Shown here piece after piece: positions 1 to 11,800 of a stretch of DNA of 64,000 nucleotides. The notes beneath the pieces were generated by a model. It was not told the DNA's origin. It did no database searches and was given only the letters and a program-made list of their open reading frames with translations. How positions within the stretch are numbered: the stretch's first letter is position 1; the number at the start of each line of letters is the position of its first letter. The stretch lies in contig BRXU01000022.1 of the NCBI GenBank assembly GCA_030267565.1, positions 268,001 through 332,000 on the forward strand, read 5' to 3'. Position numbers and translations under genes: made by a program. Origin of the DNA: Pleodorina starrii. Taxonomy: Eukaryota > Chlorophyta > Chlorophyceae > Chlamydomonadales > Volvocaceae.

Positions 1-89
1 CCAACGAAATAACTGGGGCCTCCGCCTGGTGGCTCGCGAGGCATCAGACTTAACCCTCGCTGCCTGCATGGCGCCCTGAATGCCCGCAG

Positions 90-3000
90 CTGGACCTGCC
101 GAAGCCCCTGGGCTTCAAGTTCGCCCGCGGTAACGATGGCGGTGCGTACATCATCGATGTGAACCCGAAGCTGGGCAACGTCGACCCCCGCGTCCAGGCA
201 AGCGGGGCCCGGAGTGGGGAGGGTGGGACCGCATGGCCTGTGCTTGTCTCTATAATCTCCCCCGGCTAACGGGTCCTACTCAGAACTGGTCCCCCCGGAC
301 TGCGTGACCTGCCCCTGCTCTTTTAACTTTTGTGCCCATGCCTCCGGCAGTAATATGAAATGTGCTACTCACCCGTCCCTCTCTGCCGTGTTTGTGTGCT
401 TCACAGCCCGGCGACAAGATCGTGCTGATCAGCGCGTCGTTCGGCTCGGAGGTGTGGAAGGCTGAGAACTTCGGCCAGGTGCGTCTGCACCTCAGTCTCC
501 CTCTGGGTCGGCCGCCATGGGGGAGCGGGGGAGGTTGGGAAGGAGGTACCCCATCCCCCCACGGCACCGGCACAACCCCTACCCCGTTGGCGGTCCGATC
601 CGGTGCCGTTCGCCGCTATCCGGACGACCCACATCGAACATGCGGCCGCAATTGACGCCTGGCTGCTCCTTCCGCGCGAATCCGCCGGCCCGGTTCTAAA
701 GTCATGGCTCGTTTCCGGAGGCCTGTTGTGCCGTGACGGGGATGTCGAGTGGCAGTGCTTTAATAAACATGGCGGGGCGGGGCAGCGAAGGGGAGACCTG
801 GCTTTCGCACAAGGCCCGGGATCCGGGGCCCGGGACCCGCACACAGAGCCTGTTGGCCCTGACTCTGGTGGCCCCGGAAGAGCCACACCGCGCGTCCCAA
901 CGCTCCGCACCACCTGCCAATTCCTCTTCCAAGAACCCAAACCGTTTCCATTCGCGCAGTCCTTGACGCGACGCTTCGTTCCCCCCTTTTTCCCCTCCCT
1001 TTCCTCCACAGATCATGTACGCCATCCGCACCCGCAGCGGCACTGTGTACATGAAGCTGAAGCGCAACTTCGGAGACCTCAGCGCTCTCGAGGTGGGTGC
1101 CTGGCTGCCTCCCTGCCTGCCTGGGCCAGCTGCCTGGGTGGAGCGCGGGGCGGCAGGGGCGCGGGGCGGAGGCTGAGGGTGGCAGGGCGGGATGCCAGGG
1201 TCCCCAGCGGGCGGGTGACCGCGCAGGGACGGACAGCCCTGGATTCGGGTGAACGGCAGCAGGAGCTTGAGCCATGGGGCTCAGGCCGGGGTTTGGAAGG
1301 GGTAAGCGGGGGCTCCGGGAGCAGCGGGCTTCGGACTTGTGGGAGGCGGAAGAAGCATCCATCTAGTGTGGAGGGAATACGCGTTGTGGGGTCCCACAGG
1401 AGATGGTGCTGGGGCGGAGGGGGCTTTGGGAAGGGAACGAGGTGAGCTTCGGGGCTGGGGTAGTGGGCATGAGATGATGTGCTCGCGCGGGCCTGGCGGG
1501 GTGGCCTGGCACGGGGAGGAGGTTTTGGGGGCAGCGAGAGACGGAGGGTGGTGGTCGCCGTGTCGCCGTGGCCGACTTGCGGTCCGGCGCGGCTGAGGGG
1601 TGTTGAGCTGCTGCTGCTGCTGTGTATGGCGGTGGTGGCGGTGGGTCAGCGCCGCATGATGTGCTGCGGGAGTCGCGGCCTTGGCAGGAGGGGGGAGCGC
1701 AGGGGCCCCGCGCGGCAGCCAGGCCAGACCAGGCCAGGCCAGACCAGGCCAGGTCAGGCCAGACCAGGCCAGGTCAGGCCAGACCAGTCGGTCGCTGCAG
1801 TGCGCCGAGCCACGGGGGGCACACGGTGCGCGCAGCCTGGGCATGCAGGTTGAGCGGCCTCCTGGACTGCCAGGCCAGGCCGTGCCGACCGAAAGCACGC
1901 GGACCGGAAGGCCGCGCCGACGGGAAGACCAGGAAGGCCGCGAAGGGGCTTTCCTGGACCTCCCGGTGCCGGCGGTGCGGCTCAAGGATGGCTGCTGTGA
2001 GGGAGGGTTGCAGCCCGGGATCTGAGGGAGCGTTGGGCGCACGTCTCGATGGGAGGGAACGCGCCACGCTGGCGCTGGTGATGAAAGAGGTGTTACTGTG
2101 CCTCTTTTGATAAGGTGTTTCCCTCCGGTGCCCTTTGGTAAATTGGGGAGGGCGTTTGTCGGGCCATAGAAGGGGTGAGGAACGATAAGCAGCCGGATCC
2201 GAGGCCCCCGAGTGGTTCCGAAGGCGCCGACTGTGTTCCTGTTACCACGTCTGGTCTGTGGTATGAGAGGCGGTGGCGCAGCGTGCGTGTGCTGCGCTAG
2301 CGTTAGCGTCTAAACTATCGACAAGTGGGGCTAAGGGGAAGGGATGACGCCCCAAAACCAGCGTAACACCGGCGTGGCCGTGCGGGCAATGTTGGGCTGC
2401 TGTGACTGCGAATGCGCGCTGGTGGGGGGTCTTTTTCCCAAAACGCTGCGCGATGAGTGGGTGTTTGGGTGGTTCGGTAGGTGGGTGGGTGGGTGGGCAA
2501 CGACCTGTCGGGCTATAGCCCGTTGGCCGCTTGGCCCGCGTGGCACCCGACGGCACTGGCTGCACTGTTGGTTGGTTGCGTCATGGCGCGACACATCCAT
2601 AGGGCGCCTTTCGCCGCCGTTTTTGGGCGCCTGGCTTTGGCGGAGCCTGCTTCACGGCGGACCCCTGGGGGCCGGCTGGCGTGGTTCTCCCCGCAGACTC
2701 ACGCCTCATGGTGCTTGGGTCTAGCCTGCCTTGGCGGCACGGCGCTGCCGGGGCCCGCCGCCGGCATTGGGTTTCCCTCGCCATTGCACCCGCCCTTGAT
2801 TTTCGGCCAGGGTGCGCGGCCGGCTCCGCCGCTACGTTGCGCACGGCGCTGCATCTCCTCGACGCACGGCCGCGCCCATTCAAACCCTGACCCGCCTTTT
2901 TTCTTCGCACGTCTCTTTGTCGGTGTCCCAGATGATTTGGTTGTGGTCCACGCGGCCCTTGGTCCCACTGCGAGCCATGCCTCCTTGGGCCCCCTTGGGC

Positions 3001-4897
3001 CTAGCTCGTTCTCCTAGTGCCTGGGACCCATGAGCCTCCCGTTGGATGGGGCCGTCCTCGACCCGGGCACGCCCGCCGCCTCTTCCCCCTTCCTCCCCCC
3101 GCCCTCTGCCTCGCTGTTCTGGCGTTTCTTTTGGAACTGCTCTCGTCTCTGTATGTGGGGCCATTCAGCTTTTGCTCCGCCGGATGCCTTATCTTTTTCC
3201 CCCACCGCCACCACCACCGCCACCGCCACCACCTCAGGACGACGGCATGGACCAGGTCGAGAAGATGTGGAAGAAGGAGCGTGCCGGCGGCAACTACGGC
3301 GCGGGCACCAAGGAGATCCAGGCGCGCAACTACGTGCAGCGCAAGGAGAACGAGCGCAAGCGTCGGGAGCTGTTCGACGACGCGCTGGCCAAGTTCAAGG
3401 AGAACGACATCCAGGTGACCTGGGGACCCGGGGGATGGGGAGGGGAGGGGTTTGACCTGGCGGTCCCGGTGGGGGAAGGAAGGGGGAGGGCGGAATTCTG
3501 GTGGGTGGATGGATGGGGGAAAGGGAAGGGGGTTAGGAGAGGGGAGGGGAGAAGGGTTCGGTGACAGGTGTCAGGAAGTACGGTAAATGTAGCAGTACAA
3601 ATATTTGCGGCGTCGTGACCATTCGACCATTCGGAACACCTCGCGGGGTTTCGAGCGGGGGAAGGTGACCCCCCCGGGGGCCGCGTTTCGCCACGGCGCA
3701 GTGCCTCGACACCAGTTCACCGTGCAGTACAGTGCAGTACAAGGCAACGCCATACGACAGGATACACACAGGCGATGTGAGCCAAGGTAGTCCCCCTTGG
3801 AATGGCACACTGTGTCCCTTGGGCTCTCCGCACGGGGCGCGCATAATCCGCAGCAAAAGAAACAATCATCTGCGTGAAGTGAGCGAGGCGAGACTGCGTG
3901 TCGTGGCGCCTTGTCCTGCTGGGGACGAATTGGCGGCTCCGGCGGCGGCACTGACTTGTGGTTGTGGTTGCACGCGGTGCTGTCCGGGCTGTCCTGCGCA
4001 GGGCGCGCTGGTGGAGTTTGAGAACATTATCGCCATGGAGCCGCGCAACTACGTGGGCGACAACTTTTCTCGCAACACGCCCATCTACAAGGTGGCGCAG
4101 TACAACATTGCCTGCTGCTACAGCATGCTGGACCAGGTCGGGCCCGGCGGAAGGAGGGCGGAGGCTGAGGGCGAGGGCGGGAGGGAGGGAGGGGCGAAGG
4201 AGCCGGTGTTCAGTGGACCACCGGTGCATCACCGGCGGGGGAATGCATGTGGGGGGGCGGAGGAGGAGGAAACGAGGGATGCGATGCTGCCGCGTGTGGG
4301 CGGGGCAGTGTGAGGGGAGGGTGGGATCTTGGGGAGGGGCTTCTGGCTGCGCAGGCATGATGCGGTGTGGGAGGGCGGCCGGCCGGGGTCACACGACGAT
4401 GCGGCGTGCGTGTTGGGGTCACATGGTCTGGGTGGTGGGGAAGCGTTGGCGGTGCTGGGTGAAGGCCCCCGCTACTGCATTATTCAGACGGCGTTCCCGC
4501 TTTTGCGGGGAGCAGGGCGTATGGCTTGACGCCTTGCGGCCGCTCCCGCCCTGTGTGCGGCTGGCTGGCGCAACCCATCCGATCCCCATTGGAGTTTCAC
4601 GCTTGCGCCCGCACGCCCAAACCTTTGCGATGTTGCACGCAACTGCTGCGGTACCGGTTTGCCGCCTCTGGACTGGCGCAGGCGGAGGAGGCGCTTAAGT
4701 CGCTGGACGCTGCCATGTCGGCGGGCTTCGACAACTTTGACCAGATCCGCCGCGACAAGAACCTGGTCAAGGTGCGCGCCAGCCCCAAGTTCCAGCAGCT
4801 GATCGACAAGTACGACGAGCCGGTGGTCAACTGGAACGCCGTCAAGGCCACCTTCGGGGCCTTTGGCGGCATGTTCGGCGGCAAGAAGGACGAGTGA
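90..4897 (+). CDS. TEF30: TEF30/MET1-type PDZ-TPR thylakoid protein (5' end outside window)
   Basis: Six exons are visible: 90-197, 407-478, 1012-1092, 3238-3414, 4002-4136 and 4682-4897 (TGA 4895-4897). All are in phase 0 and give the last 262 residues. The first exons form a PDZ-like fold start ([17 protein letters not shown], then PGDKIVLIS). Exon 4 is a charged helix ([14 protein letters not shown]). Exons 5-6 are TPR helices ([43 protein letters not shown]), and the protein ends in a Gly/Phe/Lys tail ([11 protein letters not shown]). This order matches the green-lineage family called TEF30 in Chlamydomonas and MET1 in plants, a stromal-side thylakoid protein that binds PSII monomers during assembly and repair. 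The N-terminus and chloroplast transit peptide lie left of the window. The first visible intron has a GC donor at 198. The 2.1-kb third intron carries a CCAGACC satellite. Family assignment is firm; exon 90-197 could have further upstream partners. Confidence 0.9.
1717..1787. repeat. CCAGACCAGGCC tandem satellite in TEF30 intron 3
   Basis: About 70 bp of imperfect tandem copies of CCAGACCAGG(C/T)C, inside the large intron 1093-3237. Related arrays occur at 33487-33523, 39343-39360 and 45925-45958, in both orientations. No coding role is seen. Confidence 0.8.
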
Positions 4898-5678
4898 AGT
4901 TCCGGAGCCAGCGGGCGACATCCTGATGGCGGATAAGCGGCAGTAGCTGGGTGACAGGCGGCTTTGGCTGCGCTGGTGCGAAGCCGGCGCTGGCGCGGCT
5001 GCAGCTTTTTGTGTGGGAGCCCTGGTTCGGACGCACGGGGTTGGGCGTGCGTCTGTCGCGCGGGCGCGGGAGGATGGGCCCTGCCGGCCTTGCCGAACGG
5101 CGGGCTTACATTTTTGGTGCTTGGGTTGTTTTGTGAGGAGTACCGGTATGGTGGTGTGGGTCACGTGGTTCAGGGGGGTTTTAGGTAGAACTTGGCTGAT
5201 GCTCCCCGGACAGCCTTGGTACCTAATCGTCCAGTGTCGGAAGTTCGATTGAGTACTCACTGAGTCGAAAGCTCGGCGGATCATGCGCGCTGCCAACGAG
5301 CTGCACTGGCGGACAGCCCCACCTGAGACGCTTTGATTTTCCGACGTCGGCCTAGGGTCGGCCTTGCAATTTTGATGGTGTCCTGTTATGCTGGATTTTG
5401 TTCGAGTCTGTGTTTGAGAGGGTGAATAGCTTCTGAAGAGAGCGAGAGACGGGGTTTGTGAGGGTTTGTGCGTTCGCTGCGTTGAAGGACGTGGAGGTCT
5501 CGGGTTTCGCTTGCATTACGTTTGGCCACGTGCATAATCTCTGTTTGTGGCACTTGGAAAGCATGTCGCTCCCAACCTCTGCGTGTTGTGGTGAGAAGAT
5601 GAGTGGTCGGTCATTTTGGTGCGTCGTACATAACCTTCCGTCGTACACCGGTCGTCTAACTGCAGAAACCCGTAATCT

Positions 5679-5683
5679 GTAAA
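5679..5683 (+). terminator. TGTAA poly(A) signal of TEF30
   Basis: TGTAA is the usual chlamydomonadalean poly(A) pentamer. This copy lies about 780 bp after the TEF30 stop and only 117 bp before the SPT5 start codon, so it probably ends the TEF30 transcript. Inferred from the motif and its position only. Confidence 0.6.
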
Positions 5684-5800
5684 CAAGCCATTTTCCCTTT
5701 TGAACGTGTCTTTGCAGCTTTGTTTATTAGTACATTCCTGATACGTGCAGATAGCAAACCCGGACGCCTGAATTCACTGTACTCGAACAAACCTAGTACA

Positions 5801-8800
5801 ATGGGCAAGAAGCGTGGTTACGATGACGACGATGATGGTGCAGAGGTGGAGGATCTTGAAGACGACGATGCAGCCGCTGAGCTTGAGGACAGCGAGGGAG
5901 GCAGCGACGGCGAGGGGCCAAGCAGGAAAAAGAAGCGACGTGGCCATTCGTTTATAGATGAAGCCGCCGAAGACGACGACGAGGCGAGAGCAGCTGCTTT
6001 ACAAATTATGACGATGGGCGAGTTCACGCTTGGTTGCCACGCCCACAGGAGGACGATGATGAAGGAGACAAACAGAAGAAAAAGGGTCGGTCAGTCTTTA
6101 TCGATGATATTGCCGATGTGGACGATGAGGACGAGGAGGAAGAGGTCGAAGTGAGTTGCTGGTCTTGGGGGTTGGGAGCATTGGACTTGATGCCAGAGAG
6201 TTTCGGTGATGTGCTTGTCGCAACTTGCGTCACTATGAAGCCTCTCTGCGGCGGCAGAGAGGATCTGCGTCGGGTGAAGCGCACTGGCGTAGTCCCAGTT
6301 TCACCTTGCCGTCACGAGGGATGCAAGGGGCCATCGAGTGCTAACGGCATGTTCCGGCGGGCGTTGGCGGCTTGGGTGGGGCCCGGGGGCCCGCGCTTCC
6401 CCTTTCTGGGACGACGCGGGAAAGCCAAGCCCCAGCTGCTGCCATCCCACGCGTCACGCCTTTGCTTTACACCCCTCTCCCTTCAAACTTCCAGAGTCGC
6501 TAAACTTCTCCAACCCCAGTTCCGCGTCATCCTCCCCCCTCTCGGCAGCATGCTGGGCGGGGCTGTGCTCCAGGGGTCCCGACAGCGCTGCGCCGCGCTT
6601 TGTGCGGTGTGTTGACGCCTGGCCACTTGGGACCCCTATGCGGCTTCAACCGGGGCGCGTCTTGCCTTGTCTTGATTGGTGTGTCTTGTCGTGATTGATG
6701 GGTTCGCAGGAGGACGCGGAGGACCTCATCGATGACCGCGATGTGGAGATCCCGGACGCAGCGGCCGCGCCGCTCAACTACCGGCGCATAACCCGCGAGG
6801 AGGATAACGCGCGCGATGAGGACATTCTGCGGCGCATCGAGGAGCGCTACAGGGACTACCAGGTTGGTCAGGAGGTGGCTGGGGCGGGGACCCCCGCGTG
6901 CTCGTGTGTATGCATGTGTTGGCGCAGTGCTTTGACAGCCGGTGAAGTAGTAACGTCCGTGGCTTGACGGATACGCCGGAAGCTGAAAGGGGTGGTGGTC
7001 GGGAGGTAGGTAGAAGACAAGCGGTGTGAGGCGGGCAGGGTTGGGAGGGCTTCGCCGAGAGTGGTCCTGGTCCGCATCTCCAAAGGCACGCGGGTCTGTT
7101 CGAACGCGATCGGAGGCGGCAGGTGCTGCATGCGCTGGCAGCCGGCGCTCTGGCGGGCGGCTGCGGAGCGCGGTTGGTTGGCTCTGGAAGAGGACCAGGA
7201 CCAGGGTTGCAGTGTGCACCGAGCATGGGGCCTCTAGGGCACTGGCGTCGTGCATGGCGCGGACATGCCAACTCGTCATCGCTTCCGCCCGAGTGGGTAC
7301 TGCGCGGGGGCATGCGTGTCGTTAGGGGTTTAGAACGAAGAAATCGCACATCGATGGGACGGAGGCGACGCAAGCGAACCCAGGCCCTGTATCGCCGAGG
7401 GGGTTTGCGGGGATCTGGTCCGAGACAGGCGGGTGGGGTTGGCTGGCTACGCGAGGGGTGAAAGGGCTTCTGGACGCTTGCTCCCAGCGCCTATGCGACG
7501 GGGCTCCTGCCAGGTGAGCAGCACCGAGGGTTCGTCTGTCGAAGCATTTTGGGCGCACAGACAGCGGGTCGCAAAGGGCGACCTTGCTGGGGTGGCGCAG
7601 CGGGGCCCGCTGGGCAGAGTACCAACGGGGACGTGCCGCTGCTCGGTGGCGGCGCTGCACCGTGTGTCGGCTGCGTAAGCGCGCAATATCGCAGCGCAGG
7701 CGCGGGCGGGAGAGGCGGCGCGGGTTGGCGGACGGGCGCAGCGGGCGGGCGTCGCAGCGGGCCGTGGACTGCTCCCGCACGGCCGGGCGCCATGCTGCGG
7801 CGTGCGGCTGTGCATGCGGCGGTGTCGGCTGCACGCAGGGCTTAGGCGCCCGTACCGTACTTTGGGTGCCGCGCTGCGCCGCTACGGTAGCCCGTGTCGC
7901 CTCCGCCGGTGGAGACGGTCGGCTTGGTTGCTTTGGTGGAGGCGGGGCTCGTGGAGGCTGGGAAGGGCTGGGCCTGGGGCCTGAAGCGATTGTCCCTTCC
8001 CCCCGCCCCGCACCTCACTGAGCACCCCGCCCGGCCGTGTCGTGTCTCTGGGTTACCGTCCTCGTGCCCTGGGGATGAGGCTGTAGCGCTACCGCTGCCA
8101 TTGTCCGCCGTGCGATCAAGCAAGCCGGTCCGGCCGCACTGCGGTACCTCACCTAAAGCACCCTTTTTCCGGCGCGAACGCATTCTCCGGCTAGCCAGGC
8201 CCCTGCTGGCCAGGCACGTGCGGGTCCCCGCGCCTGCCTGGCCTGCGGCCGCATCTCACTCCCCGTCACTCCCATTTCAGCGAAAGCCACGAAGCTGGAC
8301 CTGAAGCAGTGGTCCCCTCTACCCCGCACGGTTGCGCGCGTTGCTTTACACTGCCTCGCCTCCCTCTTTCCTTCCCTCCTCCCTCCCTCCGCACTCCCTT
8401 CCCCCCTCCAACACAATCCCTCCCTGCAGGGCGAGGACATTCCCGACACTGCGGAGACGGGCGTGGTGGGCCAGCAGGGCCTGCTGCCCACCCCCAACGA
8501 CCCCAAGCTGTGGCTGGTGACCTGCAAGGCCGGCCACGAGCGCGAGGCGGTGGTGCAACTGCTGCAGAAGTCCTACACGCTGGCGGAGCGGGGGGCGCCG
8601 CTCAGGATCCTGTCGGCGGTGGCCCTCGACCACCTGCCGGTAGGGAGGGGAGGGGTGGGGCGGGGGCGGGGGATTAGCGCAGGAGCCGTTGGCGCGGAGG
8701 GCGCGGAAATCTGGGTTGGGTCCCTGTGCGGGTTCGGGTTCGGGTGGGGCGTCGCAGCGCCCCTATGCGCGGCGGCTGGCGGGTGAAGGGCCCGTGGCGG

Positions 8801-11800
8801 GAGCTGGGAGGTGCTGATCTAGGGCGCTGATGTGGCGCTGCGCAACATGCCGAAGCCGCCGCCCATTTTGCTCCTTGCCTCGCCATGACCGCTCGAGGCG
8901 CCCGGACGCGCACCTCGTCCCGGCAGCCCAGCCCTCCCCCGACAACCTACTCGACACCTGCTCTGAACCGCGACGCAACCCCCCACGTCGCTTGATTGAA
9001 CAACCGACACACTTCAGGTTTATTATCTGATCTCCCGCTCTACCCTCCCCCTGGCTCCTGCCTATCCGCGGATCGGCCTGTCCGTGGATAATAACTCCCC
9101 TGAGAATGAGACATTTGCTCCCAGCACTACGCCCTGAACTCGTGTCTTTCCTCCTCTCCCCTCCTCTCCCCATGCATGAGCACATCACAGGGCTTCATCT
9201 ACGTGGAGGCCGCCAAGGAGAGCCACGTGATGGACGCCATCCGCGGCCTGCGGACCGTGTACGTGGGCAAGGGTGCCAAGCTGGTGCCCCTCAACGAAAT
9301 GGTGGACGCGGTGACGGTCAACAAGAAGGCAAAGGACGACATGGGTGAGGACGGAGGGGGGGACGGGGGAGGCGGGGGAGGTTGGGAAGAGGCTGAGGCA
9401 GGGCGTGGAGAGAGGGAGGGGAAGGGGGAGAGGAGGAGAGGGTTGGATGAGGGCGGGGGCGGGGAGGGCATGGTCGGACGTGAGGGAGCTGGGAGAGGAG
9501 GCGGAGGGCGGATCCTCTCGTTCTAACCGCACTTCCAGCGACGCCACTCACAGCAGCAGCATCACCACCACCAGCATCACCACCATCAGCACAACGGGCG
9601 AAGCGAGCGGCGGGACGGGTCGGGAAGGAACACTCAGCCTCGCGCCGGCCCTCCGTGCCGCCTCACCCGCCTCCGCCGCTTCCCCCTCCCCTCGCTCCCT
9701 TCCCTAAACGTTGCCTCCGTTTCTTTGCTGCAGCTTGGTCTTAATCACCCTTCTGCTCTCCCCCCTCTGCTCTCTGCCCTCCCGCCCGCCCTCCCCTCCT
9801 GCCTCAGCTCGCGAAACGTGGGTCCGCGTGCGCGGCGGTCTGTACAAGGACGACCTGGCCCGTGTGGTGGATGTGGACCCGGTGGCTGGCCGGGCCACCA
9901 TCAAGTTGCTGCACCGACTGGACTTTGTGGCTATGGTCAACCGGGTAGGGAGAGGGATAAAAGAGAACGGCCCGGGACGAGGGAACGCAACGCAGTTACC
10001 TGGGATATTACCTGAGGATTACCAGGGGAGGGAGGGGAGGGGGAGGGGCCCTGCACACCAAAAAGGGGTGAGGGCGGGGTTGCGGTGGGCCCACGGCCCA
10101 GGCTGGCTGGGTATGGGTGCAGAGGAAGGGCGGGCGGGTGGGTTGGGTTGTGTGGCCTTGGCAGGCCGGAGGGGGGAGCTGTGAGGCTGGGGTGAGCAGG
10201 GTCTCTTCGTGAATCCACTGGCGGCGAATCCTGATGAAAGGTGGCCGTGGCCGTGAGGAGGGCGAGTGGATGGAGCCGTTGGCGGCCGCAGCGGGGATAT
10301 CTGCCACGTGGGAGCGGGCGTCTTCGAGTGTCTGCGTGCGTACAGACGCCAGCCACCCAGCGCTGCCACGCGCCTGCTGCCTGCTGATGTCTCCCCCCCT
10401 CGCACTCTCTGACCCCCCTCGCAGACGGAGGAGCAGCGCAAGAAGAATCCGTTTGGTCGGGCTCCCACGGTGCGACCCATGCCCAAGGTGTTCAACCCGG
10501 AGGAGGCCCGAGTGGCAGGTGGGGAGAGCGGGTGGGCGGCGGCAACGGAGGCATGGGGCTGGGGCTGGGGTACGGTGGGTTGGGGGTGCATGCCGGGGCG
10601 CGGCGGAGGGGGGGGGAACCTGAACGCTGACACGGAGGGAACCTGAAAGGAGGGAACCTGAACGCTGACACGTTGGGCCAGACGCTCGGTGCAGCGTGAT
10701 GCCAGGGCCCTATGCCTTGTGGTGCGACCGAGTACAGGAGCCTCCGAGGCAGCCGGACCTGACTTTTAAGCGCTCGCTGCTTTCCCTGGGCCCCACCCCT
10801 AATGCCCACCTATCTCCCGCCCCAACTCCTTCCGCTCTTCTGCCCTTCCCCCCTCCCTTTCCTCCTGCAGGTCTGCTGGTTCAGCGCCTGCCCGCGCAGG
10901 ACGGCATGCCCACCTATCAGGTCCTCTCGCACACCTTCGTGGGGGGCTACCTGCTGCGGAGAGTGGGCATCAAGGTGCGGCGCGGCGTCGGCCGGGACTC
11001 GGGCGGGGCCAGAACACTCGGACTGAGTGGGGCCGCGATCGGCGCCCCGGGCCGCATCTGCAGCGCCGGCCGGGGGCTCCGCCGCTGTTCCAACCACCCA
11101 CGAGGTCTTTTTATGGTTCGGCGCCCCGCATCCGCACACAATAACAATAGAACGCACGCCGCCACCCCTTGGACAACGATCCACGCTCCCCATCACCTCT
11201 GCTGGCCTTTCCTCTCTACCCCCGTTGGTTCTGGTCCCCTGACTTCACCCCTCACCGGCGTTGTCCGGCACCCGCGATCCCGCCCCCCCCCCTCCGCTGC
11301 GAAATTCTCTCCCTCCGCTGCCTATACGTGGATAACCCCCCTCCGCTGCGAAATTCTCTTTGTACCCCCAGACGCTACTGGTGCTGGACACGATACCGGG
11401 ACTGGAGGAGATGGCTCGGTTCAACGCGGGGGCCACCACCGGTGACGACGACGCGCCCGCCGCAGACCTGTCCAGCCTCATGGCCACGCTGCCCACGGAC
11501 GGCACGGGGGTCAGCAAGGGAACCTTCATGAAGGGGGACCAGGCGAGTGGGGGGGAGGGGGGGAGGGGGCAAGGAGCGGGAGGCGCGGTTCATCGGGTCC
11601 CGCTGGTATTCGGGGGGGGGGGAGGGGGTGAGGTCCGAGGTCAGCGCGGCGCGGCGGGAACGGGGGAGGGAGGGGGAGAGAGACAGGTGTGTGGGGCCGG
11701 GTCGTCTTTCCGTTCGGCCGGCCGGACAATCACGCGTGCCGGGACCTGTCTGCGGGTGCTGCTGTTTCCCTTCTGGGCTGATGGCGCCATCTCCCTCCGC

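Noticed and set aside
8281..8328. Possible extra SPT5 exon (KATKLDLKQWSPLPRT)
   Set aside because: Phase does not fit between exons 3 and 4, which already join in frame, and the acceptor position would not be AG.
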